A stretch of 64,000 nt of DNA from Paraburkholderia caledonica NBRC 102488. GTDB lineage: Bacteria > Pseudomonadota > Gammaproteobacteria > Burkholderiales > Burkholderiaceae. The translations under genes were made by a program, and so were the position numbers. This document shows positions 1 to 8,790 of the stretch, piece by piece. The DNA is taken from NCBI RefSeq assembly GCF_000685095.1, contig NZ_BAYE01000010.1:1-64000 (forward strand), given 5' to 3'. Numbering within the stretch: position 1 is the stretch's first letter; each line of letters opens with the position of its first letter. The notes beneath the pieces are model-generated. The model searched no databases and was not told where the DNA came from. It was given only the letters and a program-made list of their open reading frames with translations.

Positions 1-366
1 GCGCCCCATCAACGAGGCGATGAATGTTTGCGGACGGTGGCGAAGCACATACAAACCGGAATCAGAAAGGTTGACCTCCCGGCTCGTTACGGCGGCGAAG
101 AGTTCGTCGTCGTTCTCAAGGAGTGCTCGCTTGCCCTGGCGACCCGAACGGCGGAACGAATTCGCGGCGGAATCGAGGCGCTTTCTATCAGTCACGATTC
201 CAGCCCGTTCGGCGAAGTCACGGTCAGTATCGGTATTGTGCACCCGACCGAGCTCGAAACGATTGACACAGCCGAGCTGCTTCGCGCAGCCGATGCAGCA
301 CTGTATGAAGCCAAGCGCCTTGGCAGGAACCGGGTGTTCCATTGGCAAGGCAATCTCGCCGCGTGA
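1..366 (+). CDS. Diguanylate cyclase, C-terminal GGDEF part (5' end outside window)
   Basis: The frame is open from the first base and ends with TGA at 364-366, giving 121 visible codons. It carries the end of a GGDEF domain, which makes cyclic di-GMP from two GTP. The signature appears as RYGGEEF, with GGEEF at bases 91-105. An RxxD product-inhibition site (RKVD) lies exactly five residues before it, so both activity and feedback inhibition are expected. The typical end of the fold (SIGI, then AADAALYEAKRLGRNRV) is intact. The sensory N-terminus is not visible, so the input signal is unknown. Confidence 0.93.
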   Translation, partial: APHQRGDECLRTVAKHIQTGIRKVDLPARYGGEEFVVVLKECSLALATRTAERIRGGIEALSISHDSSPFGEVTVSIGIVHPTELETIDTAELLRAADAALYEAKRLGRNRVFHWQGNLAA

Positions 367-411
367 CGCCCTTGAACGTTGCAACCGGCGCTCATTAGTC
401 TGCCACTGTAG

Positions 412-828
412 CTATTCGTTAATGACGACAGTGTTTGCTATCCGGTCATGCAGCGCCTGCCTTCGCGGATTGAACGGAACCCATAGAAAACCCGCTCCGC
501 ACGTCGCAAAAGTAAGAACGTAGCCCGCTGTGCGCAAGAAAGCTTGCCTGACCGTCATTGGCTGACCGGTATCCGCATCCACGATTCGCAATCGCAAGAC
601 GCGCTTACCGGGAGACGTGCCCCATACGGCCCAAAGAATGCCAGTCACGAGAATCGGGACACACTGGCCTACCATTAGCCATAAGACAAGGGTCGAAGCA
701 AAGGCGTCAGGCGCCAGCAGCAGGTCTTGAGTCGACGGTCCGAGAGGCACAAAGAGCACGATGAAGGTCCACCAAAGCGAATCAATGAACAAGGCGCGGG
801 CGCGCTGGGAATAGGTGGCGTAGCGCAT
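412..828 (-). CDS. RDD family membrane protein
   Basis: This 138-residue protein matches the RDD family of small membrane proteins. An R-A-L-F-I-D segment near residues 10-16 starts the first membrane helix (about 14-30). A second hydrophobic stretch lies at about 45-70. The conserved GTSPGKRVLRLRIVDADTG segment follows, then a last hydrophobic stretch near 105-120 and a HDR (residues 127-129) close to the C-terminus. RDD proteins have been linked to ion transport in some bacteria, but no function can be assigned here. It converges on the preceding diguanylate cyclase. Confidence 0.85.
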   Translation of the reverse strand: MRYATYSQRARALFIDSLWWTFIVLFVPLGPSTQDLLLAPDAFASTLVLWLMVGQCVPILVTGILWAVWGTSPGKRVLRLRIVDADTGQPMTVRQAFLRTAGYVLTFATCGAGFLWVPFNPRRQALHDRIANTVVINE

Positions 829-1016
829 GGTAATGTCGAATGCTCCAGGCTATTGCGATTGCAGCATCGGTCAGTTGGCCTTCGTCCGGCGTCTCATCCT
901 TGCCCGGGCAGGTGCCGCGAATGCAACGTCGTCGTCGCCGAATCTATTGGTGCGTAAGGCGTGTGTAATATTATGACGGACTCGTCAACACGAAAGCGTC
1001 TCCAGCACCCTGTTCA

Positions 1017-2279
1017 ATGCCCCATTCTGTTGAAATTTCTGCCGCCGTTATCTTTGCCCTTGCGCTCATTCATACGTTCGCCGTAGCACGCATTGAGAAT
1101 CTCTCGCACCGTTTTCCGCGGCATGCGGGTGTCTTCCACTTCCTCGCGGAGGTGGAGGTCGTCTTCGGATTCTGGGCGCTGATTCTTTGTCTCGTGATGT
1201 GGGCGCTCGTCGGGCCACACGTGACCATCGAGTACCTGGAGCATCGCGAGTTTACGGAGGCGCTGTTCGTCTTTGTCATTATGGTGGTCGCCGCGAGTCG
1301 ACCTATTCTCGTACTGGTAACGACCATTGTGATGCGGCTTGCGCGGTTTCTGCCTGTGCGCACCGAGGTTGCCGTTATCTGGTTCTCTCTGTCCGCCGTT
1401 CCCCTCTTGGGCTCCATCATCACTGAACCTGCGGCGATGACACTCGCCGCGCTATTGCTGCGCGACACGCTGTTCTCCGCGCGAAGTTCCGAGCGGGTGA
1501 AGTATTTCGGCCTGGCGTTGCTTTTCGTGAATGTGTCCATCGGTGGGGTCATGACGGCGTATGCAGCACCGCCGGTGTTGATGGTCGCGAGTGCCTGGGG
1601 TTGGAGCACCGGATTTATGGCAGCCACTTTCGGATGGAAAGCCGCGCTTGCAGTTGTTTTCAATGCTACGGCTTTCGTCACCCTGATTGCCGGGAGCGTG
1701 CCGACGTCCCAAGGGAGCGAGGATGGTACAACCTCGCCGTCCCAACGCGTTCCGGTTGGCGTCACGCTAGTTCATCTCGCGTTTCTCGCGCTGGTCGTCA
1801 TCAACTCGCATCACGCAGTCGTGTTCATCGGGGCGTTCCTTTTTTTCCTGGGCTACACGCACGCTTACGAGCGCCACCAGTCGCCCCTCATGCTGCGCGA
1901 AAGCCTTCTGGTTGCTTTCTTCCTTGGCGGCCTGGTTGTGCTCGGCGGCCTACAGCAATGGTGGCTTCAGCCGATAGTGCGTTCCATGGATGCGTTGACA
2001 CTGTATTTCGGCGCAACAGGCCTGACGGCAGTTATGGACAATGCTGCCATCACGTATCTCGGGTCGCTCATACCTGGCTTATCAGACAGCGCAAAGTACC
2101 TGCTCGTGGCAGGAGCGGTGACGGGCGGGGGATTGACGGTGATTGCAAATGCTCCGAACCCGGCCGGCCTCGCGATACTTGGAAACCGCTTTTCAGGAGG
2201 CGCAGTCAGCCCGATGAAACTGCTCGGCGCGGCGCTCATGCCTAGCATAGTCGCAGGTCTAGCCTTTCTGGTTTTATAG
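1017..2279 (+). CDS. Putative Na+/H+ antiporter family membrane protein
   Basis: The 420-residue product is strongly hydrophobic, with roughly ten or more membrane segments. Its N-terminus (IHTFAVARIENLSHRFPRHA, then FHFLAEVEVVFGFWA) resembles the family annotated as putative Na+/H+ antiporters (Pfam PF07399, from memory). A conserved-looking membrane motif GSIITEPAAMTLAALLLRD lies near residues 125-143, and VTGGGLTVIANAPNPAG near 367-383, typical of ion-transporter re-entrant regions. The ATG at 1017 lacks a strong ribosome binding site but matches the family start. The family name is a prediction; ion specificity is unknown. Confidence 0.8.
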   Translation: MPHSVEISAAVIFALALIHTFAVARIENLSHRFPRHAGVFHFLAEVEVVFGFWALILCLVMWALVGPHVTIEYLEHREFTEALFVFVIMVVAASRPILVLVTTIVMRLARFLPVRTEVAVIWFSLSAVPLLGSIITEPAAMTLAALLLRDTLFSARSSERVKYFGLALLFVNVSIGGVMTAYAAPPVLMVASAWGWSTGFMAATFGWKAALAVVFNATAFVTLIAGSVPTSQGSEDGTTSPSQRVPVGVTLVHLAFLALVVINSHHAVVFIGAFLFFLGYTHAYERHQSPLMLRESLLVAFFLGGLVVLGGLQQWWLQPIVRSMDALTLYFGATGLTAVMDNAAITYLGSLIPGLSDSAKYLLVAGAVTGGGLTVIANAPNPAGLAILGNRFSGGAVSPMKLLGAALMPSIVAGLAFLVL

Positions 2280-3358
2280 GCGAATGCTGTGGAACTCGCT
2301 GCGAATTCGCTACGTCGGCATCATCAAACGGCGGAGCCCTTCGTGCACGGAGCCCCTCGCGATTCCCTTTCAACCTACTCCCGTTCCGCTGTCGCGGCAT
2401 GCGCGTCTTTCCCGCCAGTCCGCGGTTGAACTTGCCACTCGGAGTCGCTAGAAGGAGGCGGTCGCCTGAGTTCACTGCGATGGTCGCTTGTCGGGGGCCG
2501 GATGTCCTAGTGTGAGCCGCCGGTTCTAGCGATGCGCATAGAGTGGCAGAAAAGGGTCCTTCGACCGCGGAGCGCCTTCGCTCGTGAGGCGCGAGTCACC
2601 GCTTGCAGCGACGGGCGACGGGCATTGCGGGATATCGGAGCGAGGGGTAGAAAGGCTCAGCATCTTCGAGAAGCTGTCCGCCGCGCTCACGCGCGCCGTC
2701 AAGTTGAGGGCTCCCTTGAGCCCAAGCAGCATATCCGTGTCGCCCCGAGTGCGGCGACCCAGGCATACGGCGGCATGCCCGATACGAAAGCGCAAGGCGG
2801 CGTGAAACGTGCAAGACCCTGCGGCACGACCCCACAATGCGACATCTTTTTCGGTGGGAGCTAGAAACAGACTGGCAGCGTCCGGCACAAGAGGAAAGGA
2901 CCGGCGCTCGCCTTCAGTGGAATGGTTAGAGTCATCTTCAAACAAGGCGCGGCGCCACCGCAACTGGCGCTTTGCCATCGTCCACCGCGTGCGCCTAGAC
3001 CAAAAATGAGCGCATGTTGCCTAGGATTGTCTATGCCGTCCAAGTTCCTCCATAGAACCCTTGGAACGGTCATGCAAGGTCTGAGGCAGTATTGCGGCCG
3101 CACGGGGATACCGGTTCCAGCGCCGTCGGGGCGGGGGATGGCCCTTTTGTGCGCCGGGTGACTTGGTTCTGCAGCACGCCTGTGCCGGCGAGATGTGGTT
3201 GCTGCGCCCGTCGCTCCACGTGCTGGGCAAGCAGTCGGTCATAACGGTGCAGCCGCCGCACATGCCGAATGGCCTAGGCCTGAGTGCATCGAGTTGTCGC
3301 CCGAAGATGGAGGGGCTTACTGTAGGCAGCAGTCCGTAGCCACCGTCTCGATGGGGGC
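2280..3358. other. About 1.1 kb without a supportable gene
   Basis: Several open frames cross this stretch on both strands. The longest is a minus-strand frame of about 150 codons at 2526-2978. None begins with a convincing ribosome binding site, and none encodes a domain I recognise. I read it as non-coding or decayed DNA. Confidence 0.5.
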
Positions 3359-3670
3359 TTACGTTGGGACGACAACGACGTCGCTCGTTGTTGCCCGGGC
3401 TGCGCTGCGCTCAAGTGCCGCGGCAGCGTCTCGAAACAGTGCGCCGTCGGCGGTTCCGAAGCCAGCCTCCCGAAGATAACAGGACATGTACAACACATGT
3501 AAGAGGTCGCTGAGCAGGTGCCCGTTTCCCTCGCCCGCGCACAATGCGGCGAGCGCGAGGTGATTTCGAAGCGACAGCGAACGGACGGACTCTAGCGTTG
3601 GAGGCAAAAGCGGAGCCTTTGTGGATGTCCTGTTGGACGCCCAATGAATTCCCTCTCTCTTTCTATTCAT
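3359..3670 (-). CDS. Small hypothetical protein, possibly a truncated member of a genomic-island family
   Basis: A 103-residue frame starts at ATG 3670 (complement). The middle looks like genuine protein: LSLRNHLALAALCAGEG, then LLSDLLHVLYMSCYLRE, then a helical Ala-rich stretch. I have a loose memory of similar small proteins in Burkholderia and Ralstonia genomic islands, which seem to continue past the point where this one stops (SDVVVVPT). It may therefore be truncated at its C-terminus. No ribosome binding site is obvious. No function is proposed. Confidence 0.4.
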   Translation of the reverse strand: MNRKREGIHWASNRTSTKAPLLPPTLESVRSLSLRNHLALAALCAGEGNGHLLSDLLHVLYMSCYLREAGFGTADGALFRDAAAALERSAARATTSDVVVVPT

Positions 3671-4005
3671 TTTGCATAAATAGTGTGATTCGATTGAATC
3701 TTGTGCCAGCCCCTGAAATCGGTGTTGGCTGTTCCGTTTTAAATAGAGCGGTCTTTGGCTAATGACGTGCTTTGGAATCAACGGGCCACGGCTCTCAGAC
3801 CAGTTTGAATTTCGAATCTTGGTCCGGTCTGGCGAGCCATGGGCCAGTTTGATTTGCGAAGTTTTGCCAGGACAAGTTGAGTTGCGACAGCACAGGTATT
3901 GTTTGCGAGCCACCAGCATCAAGCACCACGAAAAAACCGGCCCACCCCAGTGGTAACATTTGTTGTCACGCATCCCACTTTCTCAACTCCGCTCCGGGCC
4001 ATCGC
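3671..4005. other. Intergenic region upstream of the RpiR regulator
   Basis: This is 335 bases of relatively AT-rich DNA, unlike the flanking genes. It probably holds the promoter of the downstream regulator. The only element I can point to is the operator-like sequence at 3955-3968. A short plus-strand frame at 3762-3956 is not recognisable. Confidence 0.5.
3955..3968. promoter_or_regulatory. Operator-like site before the RpiR gene
   Basis: The 14 bases AACATTTGTTGTCA are the exact reverse complement of TGACAACAAATGTT at 4906-4919, before the next gene. The site ends 37 bases before the RpiR start codon. An identical core before a regulator gene and its neighbour suggests autoregulation plus control of the neighbour. 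The link to this regulator is inferred. Confidence 0.6.
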
Positions 4006-4860
4006 ATGCCAGACAGTTTCGACCAGCTCGCCGCCCTGATCCGGGCGCGCTTTTCCGAACTGAGTCCGCAATTCCAGATGGGCGCGGCATTCCTGCTTGA
4101 CCATCCGGACGAAGTCGCGGTCTCGTCGATGCGCAAGGTCGCCGAGCGTGCGCAAGTGCAACCGGCGTCGCTCGTGCGCCTGTCACAGCAACTCGGCTTT
4201 CCCGGCTGGAACGAACTGCGCAACCTGTTCGTCGCGCGAGTCCGCACGCGGCCCGAACCGCTCACGAGTCGGGCTCGCTCGCTAGTCAAATCGAAGGACG
4301 CGCTGGCCAACGATCTTCTCGTCGCACAGCAACACAACCTCGAAGTCACCGCGGCACACAACGGCCGCGTGATCGTGGAGGCAGCGCGCTTGCTGCGGCG
4401 CGCTCCGCACGTTCATGTGGCGGGTTTCCGATCCTGCTATCCGGTCGCGTTCGGGCTCGTATACGGCTACCGGTTCTTCCGCTCGTCGGTGTCGCTGCTC
4501 AACGGCGAGGCCGGCACGCTCGAAATGCAACTTCGCACGGTGGAGCGCGATAGCGCCACCATTGTCATCAGCTTCGCGCCGTATTCGGTCGAAGCCGCGC
4601 GCGTCGCGGAAGCTGCGCTCGAAAAAGGCAGCAAGCTCATAGCCATTACCGACAGCGCCGTTTCGCCGATTGCACTGAACGCGGACAAAGTGCTGATTTT
4701 CGCGCACGAAAGCCCGTCTTTCTTCCCATCGCTAGTCGCGGCCACGGCGATCGCAGAATCGCTCGTTGCGCATCTTCTTGCACTGGAAGGTGCGGACGCC
4801 GTCGAACAGTTGAGCATCGCCGAGCAGTCGCTGCATGCGAAAGGCGTGTACGTGCCTTGA
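4006..4860 (+). CDS. MurR/RpiR family transcriptional regulator
   Basis: A 284-residue protein with the standard two-part layout of the RpiR family. The N-terminal helix-turn-helix (about residues 1-77) includes VSSMRKVAERAQVQPASLVR, then LSQQLGFPGWNELR. A C-terminal SIS phosphosugar-binding domain (about 115-260) includes VAGFRSCYPVAFGLVYGYRF. The frame is open further upstream, but ATG 4006 gives the family's usual N-terminus and length. The operator-like sites before this gene and before the next suggest that it controls itself and the class III aminotransferase. The ligand is unknown; in some members the SIS domain senses a non-sugar. Confidence 0.9.
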   Translation: MPDSFDQLAALIRARFSELSPQFQMGAAFLLDHPDEVAVSSMRKVAERAQVQPASLVRLSQQLGFPGWNELRNLFVARVRTRPEPLTSRARSLVKSKDALANDLLVAQQHNLEVTAAHNGRVIVEAARLLRRAPHVHVAGFRSCYPVAFGLVYGYRFFRSSVSLLNGEAGTLEMQLRTVERDSATIVISFAPYSVEAARVAEAALEKGSKLIAITDSAVSPIALNADKVLIFAHESPSFFPSLVAATAIAESLVAHLLALEGADAVEQLSIAEQSLHAKGVYVP

Positions 4861-4904
4861 TGTGAACCCTTTGTGAAATCGCCAGTGGTGCGATCACGCA
4901 CCGT

Positions 4905-4934
4905 TTGACAACAAATGTTGTTGAACGGTATAAA
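4905..4934 (+). promoter_or_regulatory. Sigma70-type promoter overlapped by an operator palindrome
   Basis: TTGACA at 4905-4910 and TATAAA at 4929-4934 are separated by 18 bases, a near-consensus sigma70 promoter facing the aminotransferase gene. The palindrome ACAACA-AA-TGTTGT (4908-4921) overlaps the -35 element, the usual position of a repressor site. Its core is repeated exactly, inverted, at 3955-3968. The ATG lies about 115 bases beyond the predicted start point, implying a leader of roughly 110 bases. Confidence 0.7.
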
Positions 4935-5054
4935 TGTGTATCGGCTGTTGATTGCGCGCACGCCGCAGGATTCGCACAGCTGGAGTTGTATCGGCTAGCG
5001 GCGAGCATCCCCCGCAGCTTGATCGGCCGCCGCCGTCCACTACAAGTGAGAGAC

Positions 5055-6407
5055 ATGTCCACCGTATTTCATCGTTCGCCGAAGCAGTCGTTGCCGGTTG
5101 CCGTTGCCGGTGACGGCATCGAGATCATCGACTCGACGGGCAAACGTTATATCGACGCTTCGGGCGGGGCCGCCGTGTCGTGCCTCGGACATAGCAATCA
5201 GCGCGTGATCGACGCCATTAAACGGCAGGCGCAACAGTTGCCGTACGCGCACACTTCGTTCTTCACGACTCAGCCCGCCGAGGAACTCGCCGACCGGCTC
5301 GTCGCGAGCGCGCCGCAGGGCCTTGAACACGTGTATTTCGTGTCGGGCGGTTCGGAGGCGATAGAGGCCGCGCTTAAATTAGCGCGTCAATATTTCGTGG
5401 AGAAGGGCGAACCGCGGCGGCGTCACTTCATTGCCCGGCGGCAGAGCTACCATGGCAACACGCTCGGTGCGCTGGCAATCGGCGGCAACGCGTGGCGGCG
5501 CGAGCCCTTCCTGCCGATGCTGATCGAAGCGCATCACGTGAGCCCGTGTTATGCATATCGCGAACAGCGCGCCGACGAAAGCGAGACCGAATTTGCGCAG
5601 CGTCTTGCCGACGAACTGGAGCAGAAGATCATCGAACTCGGCCCGGATACGGTTGCGGCTTTCGTAGCCGAAACGGTGGTCGGAGCGACCGCGGGCGCCG
5701 TGCCGCCGGTGCGCGAATACTTTCGCAAGATTCGCGCGGTGTGCGATCGCCATGGCGTGCTGCTGATTCTCGACGAAATCATGTCGGGCATGGGCCGCAC
5801 AGGCTATCTGTACGCATGTGAAGAGGACGGCGTCGCGCCGGACATCCTGACCATCGCCAAGGGACTGGGCGCGGGCTATCAGCCAATCGGCGCGACGCTC
5901 GTAAGCGACCGGATTTATCGGACCATCGTCGGCGGGTCGGGTTTCTTTCAGCATGGCCACACATATATCGGGCACGCAAGCGCGTGCGCGGCAGCGCTCG
6001 AAGTGCAGCGCGTGATCGCCGAAGAAAACCTGCTCCCCAACGTGCTGGCCCGCGGCGAACAACTGCGTGGCCTGTTGCGCGAGACTTATGCACGACATCC
6101 GCATATCGGCGATGTGCGTGGCCGCGGGCTCTTCGTCGGCGTTGAACTGGTCAGGGAGCGGGGCAGCAAGACGCCTTTCGACGCGGACCTGAAAGTGCAT
6201 GCCGCAATACGGCGCGAGGCGTTCGCGCGCGGCTTGATGGTCTATCCGATGGGCGGCACGGTAGACGGCAGGATCGGCGATCATGTGTTGCTCGCGCCGC
6301 CGTTTATCTGCACCGCGAGCGATATCGACGAGATCGTCAGCCGGCTGGCCGATGCGATCGATGCTGCGCTGGTTGCCGCGTTGGCCGCTGCTCGGGCCGC
6401 GCCGTAA
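5055..6407 (+). CDS. Class III aminotransferase, aspartate aminotransferase family (PLP-dependent)
   Basis: A 450-residue fold-type I PLP enzyme of class III (omega- or 4-aminobutyrate-type). Visible landmarks are the N-terminal GKRYIDASGGAAVSCLGHS, the cofactor-binding VSGGSEAIEAALKLARQY, the motif LILDEIMSGMGRTG around residues 237-250, and the PLP lysine in ILTIAKGLGAGYQPIGA near residue 270. Enzymes of this class move the amino group of an omega- or beta-amino acid or polyamine to pyruvate or 2-oxoglutarate. The substrate cannot be read from sequence. The start at 5055 follows a GTGAGAG-like ribosome binding site, and the RpiR gene just upstream probably regulates it. Confidence 0.9.
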   Translation: MSTVFHRSPKQSLPVAVAGDGIEIIDSTGKRYIDASGGAAVSCLGHSNQRVIDAIKRQAQQLPYAHTSFFTTQPAEELADRLVASAPQGLEHVYFVSGGSEAIEAALKLARQYFVEKGEPRRRHFIARRQSYHGNTLGALAIGGNAWRREPFLPMLIEAHHVSPCYAYREQRADESETEFAQRLADELEQKIIELGPDTVAAFVAETVVGATAGAVPPVREYFRKIRAVCDRHGVLLILDEIMSGMGRTGYLYACEEDGVAPDILTIAKGLGAGYQPIGATLVSDRIYRTIVGGSGFFQHGHTYIGHASACAAALEVQRVIAEENLLPNVLARGEQLRGLLRETYARHPHIGDVRGRGLFVGVELVRERGSKTPFDADLKVHAAIRREAFARGLMVYPMGGTVDGRIGDHVLLAPPFICTASDIDEIVSRLADAIDAALVAALAAARAAP

Positions 6408-6468
6408 GCTCATGCGGCTATCAGCCGTTGACCATCTGAACCATTCACCTCAACTTGCGAGACCGACA

Positions 6469-7023
6469 ATGACCGAGCGTTTGCCCCCTTTCGATGTCGG
6501 CGCTGCGACGCCCGAACAGAAGGCCGTTCTCGACGAGATTTTGTCCGGTCCGCGCGGCAATCTGAACGGACCGTTTCTCGGCTGGATTCATAGCCCTGAA
6601 CTCGCGCAGCAGGCGCAGCGTCTCGGCGCGTTCTGCCGCTATCGGACCGGCTTGCCGTTGCGCCTTTCGGAGCTCGCCATTCTCATGACGGCGGCTCGCT
6701 GGCAAGCTCAGGCGGAGTGGTACATCCACTATCCGATCGCGGTCGAAGCGGGCGTTGGCGAAGCGGACGCCGAGGCGATCCGCGCAGGCCGGCGGCCCGA
6801 TTTCGCGAACCCGGACGACGCGCTGATTCACGACTTCGCGAGCGAGTTGTACGACACCAAGCGCGTGGCGGACGCGACCTATGCAAAGGCGGTCGAGCGT
6901 TTCGGGCACACGGTGGTGATCAACCTCGTTGGGCTGCTCGGCTACTACGCGCTCGTCGCGATGACGCTGAACGTGTTCGGCATGCGCGCCGTCGGCCAGC
7001 AAAGCCTGCCGTTCGCCGAGTAG
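6469..7023 (+). CDS. Carboxymuconolactone decarboxylase family protein
   Basis: A 184-residue protein of the carboxymuconolactone decarboxylase (CMD)/AhpD superfamily. It has the helical CMD core (LPLRLSELAILMTAARWQ, then QAEWYIHYPIAVEAG) but no CxxC pair. That argues against AhpD-type peroxidase activity and leaves it closer to the decarboxylase-like branch. It begins 61 bases after the aminotransferase and probably shares its transcript. An in-frame ATG at 6412 is possible, but MTERLPPFDVG fits the family start. Substrate unknown. Confidence 0.82.
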   Translation: MTERLPPFDVGAATPEQKAVLDEILSGPRGNLNGPFLGWIHSPELAQQAQRLGAFCRYRTGLPLRLSELAILMTAARWQAQAEWYIHYPIAVEAGVGEADAEAIRAGRRPDFANPDDALIHDFASELYDTKRVADATYAKAVERFGHTVVINLVGLLGYYALVAMTLNVFGMRAVGQQSLPFAE

Positions 7024-7235
7024 CCTGCAACGGCCGCGGCGCGGCGGCGTATGTCACCGTCACGGCATTGGCACACGGAAGCGCCTATGATGAAGGTCGG
7101 TCCACGTCCGCGCCTGTCACGCAGCGCCGCACTCGCGACCCATGCCAAAGCCGCGGAACATCCGGGCGGGACCGTTGCGGCGGGCATTGCGATCAGTCGT
7201 GCAGCGCGTGAAGCAGGGCACAACAGGAGAGAACG

Positions 7236-7661
7236 ATGAAGCGCAAGGCATCAGCAGTCTGGCAAGGCGGTCTGCAGGACGGCAAGGGCTCCATTTCCAC
7301 CGACAGCGGCGTCCTCAAGGAGACTCAGTATTCGTTTTCCACGCGTTTCGCGGACGGCATCGGCACGAATCCGGAAGAGTTGATCGCGGCTGCGCACGCG
7401 GGCTGCTTTTCGATGGCGCTCTCGGCGGAATTAGGTAAGGCGGGCATCTCGCCGGAACGCATCGGCACCACTGCAACGGTCACGCTCGACAAAGACGGTG
7501 GCGGCTTCACGATCACCGCCGTGCATCTGGATGTAGCGGTGAAAATTCCTGGCGGCGACAAGGCTGCGTTCGACAAGGCCACCGCGGACGCCAAGGCGGG
7601 TTGTCCCGTGTCGAAGGTGCTGAACGCCGCCATCACAATGGACGCGAAGCTCGAAACCTGA
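7236..7661 (+). CDS. OsmC family peroxidase-like protein
   Basis: A 141-residue OsmC-family protein. The two reactive cysteines of the family are present: Cys57 (AAAHAGCFSMALS) and Cys123 (AGCPVSKVL). OsmC/Ohr proteins reduce organic hydroperoxides in the cytoplasm with lipoyl-type thiol donors. The spacing and the sequence TNPEELIAAAHAGCFSMAL are more OsmC-like than Ohr-like. ATG 7236 follows a GGAGAG ribosome binding site. The 212 bases before it hold no recognisable gene. Confidence 0.93.
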   Translation: MKRKASAVWQGGLQDGKGSISTDSGVLKETQYSFSTRFADGIGTNPEELIAAAHAGCFSMALSAELGKAGISPERIGTTATVTLDKDGGGFTITAVHLDVAVKIPGGDKAAFDKATADAKAGCPVSKVLNAAITMDAKLET

Positions 7662-7790
7662 GCCGGGCACCGGCAACCGGCGGCGCGCAATGCTGCCCTG
7701 CATTGTTCGCCGCGCATCGAGACTTCCGCGCAACCCACGCCGCAGTGCCGGCATCTTGCGCCGGCGCGGCGCTTCTCCAATGGCATCGCG

Positions 7791-8639
7791 ATGACAACCC
7801 AAGCCGAAAAAGCAGCGCAATTCCAGGCGCTGCATGCAGCCCAGGACGCGTTCGTCATTCCAAACCCGTGGGACATCGGTTCGGCGCGCCTTCTCGCGCT
7901 GGCCGGCTTCAAGGCGCTCGCGACCAGCAGCGCAGGCTACGCGTTTTCGCGCGGCTTGCCGGATAACGCCGTGGGCCGCGCGCAGATGATGATTCACCTC
8001 GCTGAAGTCGTGGCCGCGACCGATTTGCCGGTCAGCGCCGATCTGGAAAACGGTTTTGGCGATGCGCCGGAAGACTGCGCGGAAACTATCCGCCAGGCGG
8101 CGCGGGCGGGCGTGGTAGGCGGCTCGATCGAAGACGCGACCGGTCGCGCCGACAAGCCTATCTACCCATTCGAGGCCGCTGTCGAACGCGTGCGCGCCGC
8201 CGTCGAAGCGGCCCGCGCACAGTCGTTTTCTTTCACGCTGACCGCGCGCGCGGAGAACTACCTCGCTGGCCGTCCGGATCTCGACGACACGATTCGCCGC
8301 TTGCAGGCCTACCAGGACGTCGGCGCGGACGTGCTGTACGCGCCAGGCCTCAGGACGCGCGAGGAAATCGCCGCCGTGGTCGGCGCACTGAAGCGTCCCG
8401 TCAACGTGTTGATGGGCTTGCAGGGCGTTCTGCTCAGCGTCGACGAATTGCGCGCGATGGGCGTGCGGCGCGTGAGTGTCGGCGGCTCGCTGGCGCGCGC
8501 GGCCCTTGGCGCGTTCCTGCGCGCCGCGCATGAGATACGCGATCACGGCACCTTCGGTTACACGAAAGACGCGGCGAGCGGCAACGAACTCAACCAGCTT
8601 TTCGCCAAGGCCGAAGAAAAGTGGCCGACGCCGCGCTAG
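7791..8639 (+). CDS. Isocitrate lyase / phosphoenolpyruvate mutase family protein
   Basis: A 282-residue TIM-barrel protein of the PEP mutase/isocitrate lyase superfamily. Recognisable pieces are FVIPNPWDIGSARLLALAGF, the loop ATSSAGYAFSRGLPD, VSADLENGFGDAPED and GGSIEDATG, which supply the metal-binding acidic residues. Members cleave or form C-C or C-P bonds next to a carboxylate (oxaloacetate hydrolase, methylisocitrate lyase, PEP mutase). This subgroup is widespread and uncharacterised as far as I know. The classic lyase signature KKCGH is absent, so it is unlikely to be a true isocitrate lyase. Confidence 0.88.
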   Translation: MTTQAEKAAQFQALHAAQDAFVIPNPWDIGSARLLALAGFKALATSSAGYAFSRGLPDNAVGRAQMMIHLAEVVAATDLPVSADLENGFGDAPEDCAETIRQAARAGVVGGSIEDATGRADKPIYPFEAAVERVRAAVEAARAQSFSFTLTARAENYLAGRPDLDDTIRRLQAYQDVGADVLYAPGLRTREEIAAVVGALKRPVNVLMGLQGVLLSVDELRAMGVRRVSVGGSLARAALGAFLRAAHEIRDHGTFGYTKDAASGNELNQLFAKAEEKWPTPR

Positions 8640-8790
8640 GCGGGCTGCTGTCCCTGATCGACAGTCAGCGCAACGGCAATGCAGAAGTTATCGGTCGTTT
8701 GACCGGTACCGTCGCGATTGCTGACATGAGATCCTTTTGCCGTTGTCGCCGCGCTCGCCTTCTCTTCTAACTCTTCACGGAATCATCAGG

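Noticed and set aside
1070..1765. Long minus-strand open frame opposite the antiporter gene
   Set aside because: It mirrors a well-supported membrane protein gene. High GC at third positions keeps the opposite strand open, and the product has no recognisable domain.
2526..2978. Minus-strand frame of 150 codons in the empty region
   Set aside because: No ribosome binding site, no recognisable domain and an unusual composition. I could not tell it from chance.
5379..6413. Minus-strand frame of about 340 codons opposite the class III aminotransferase
   Set aside because: The plus-strand enzyme has every PLP motif. The opposite frame is His/Arg/Ala-rich with no known fold.
7431..8546. Minus-strand frame of about 370 codons across the OsmC and PEP-mutase-like genes
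   Set aside because: It crosses two independent, clearly real genes and an intergenic gap, so it is an accident of composition.
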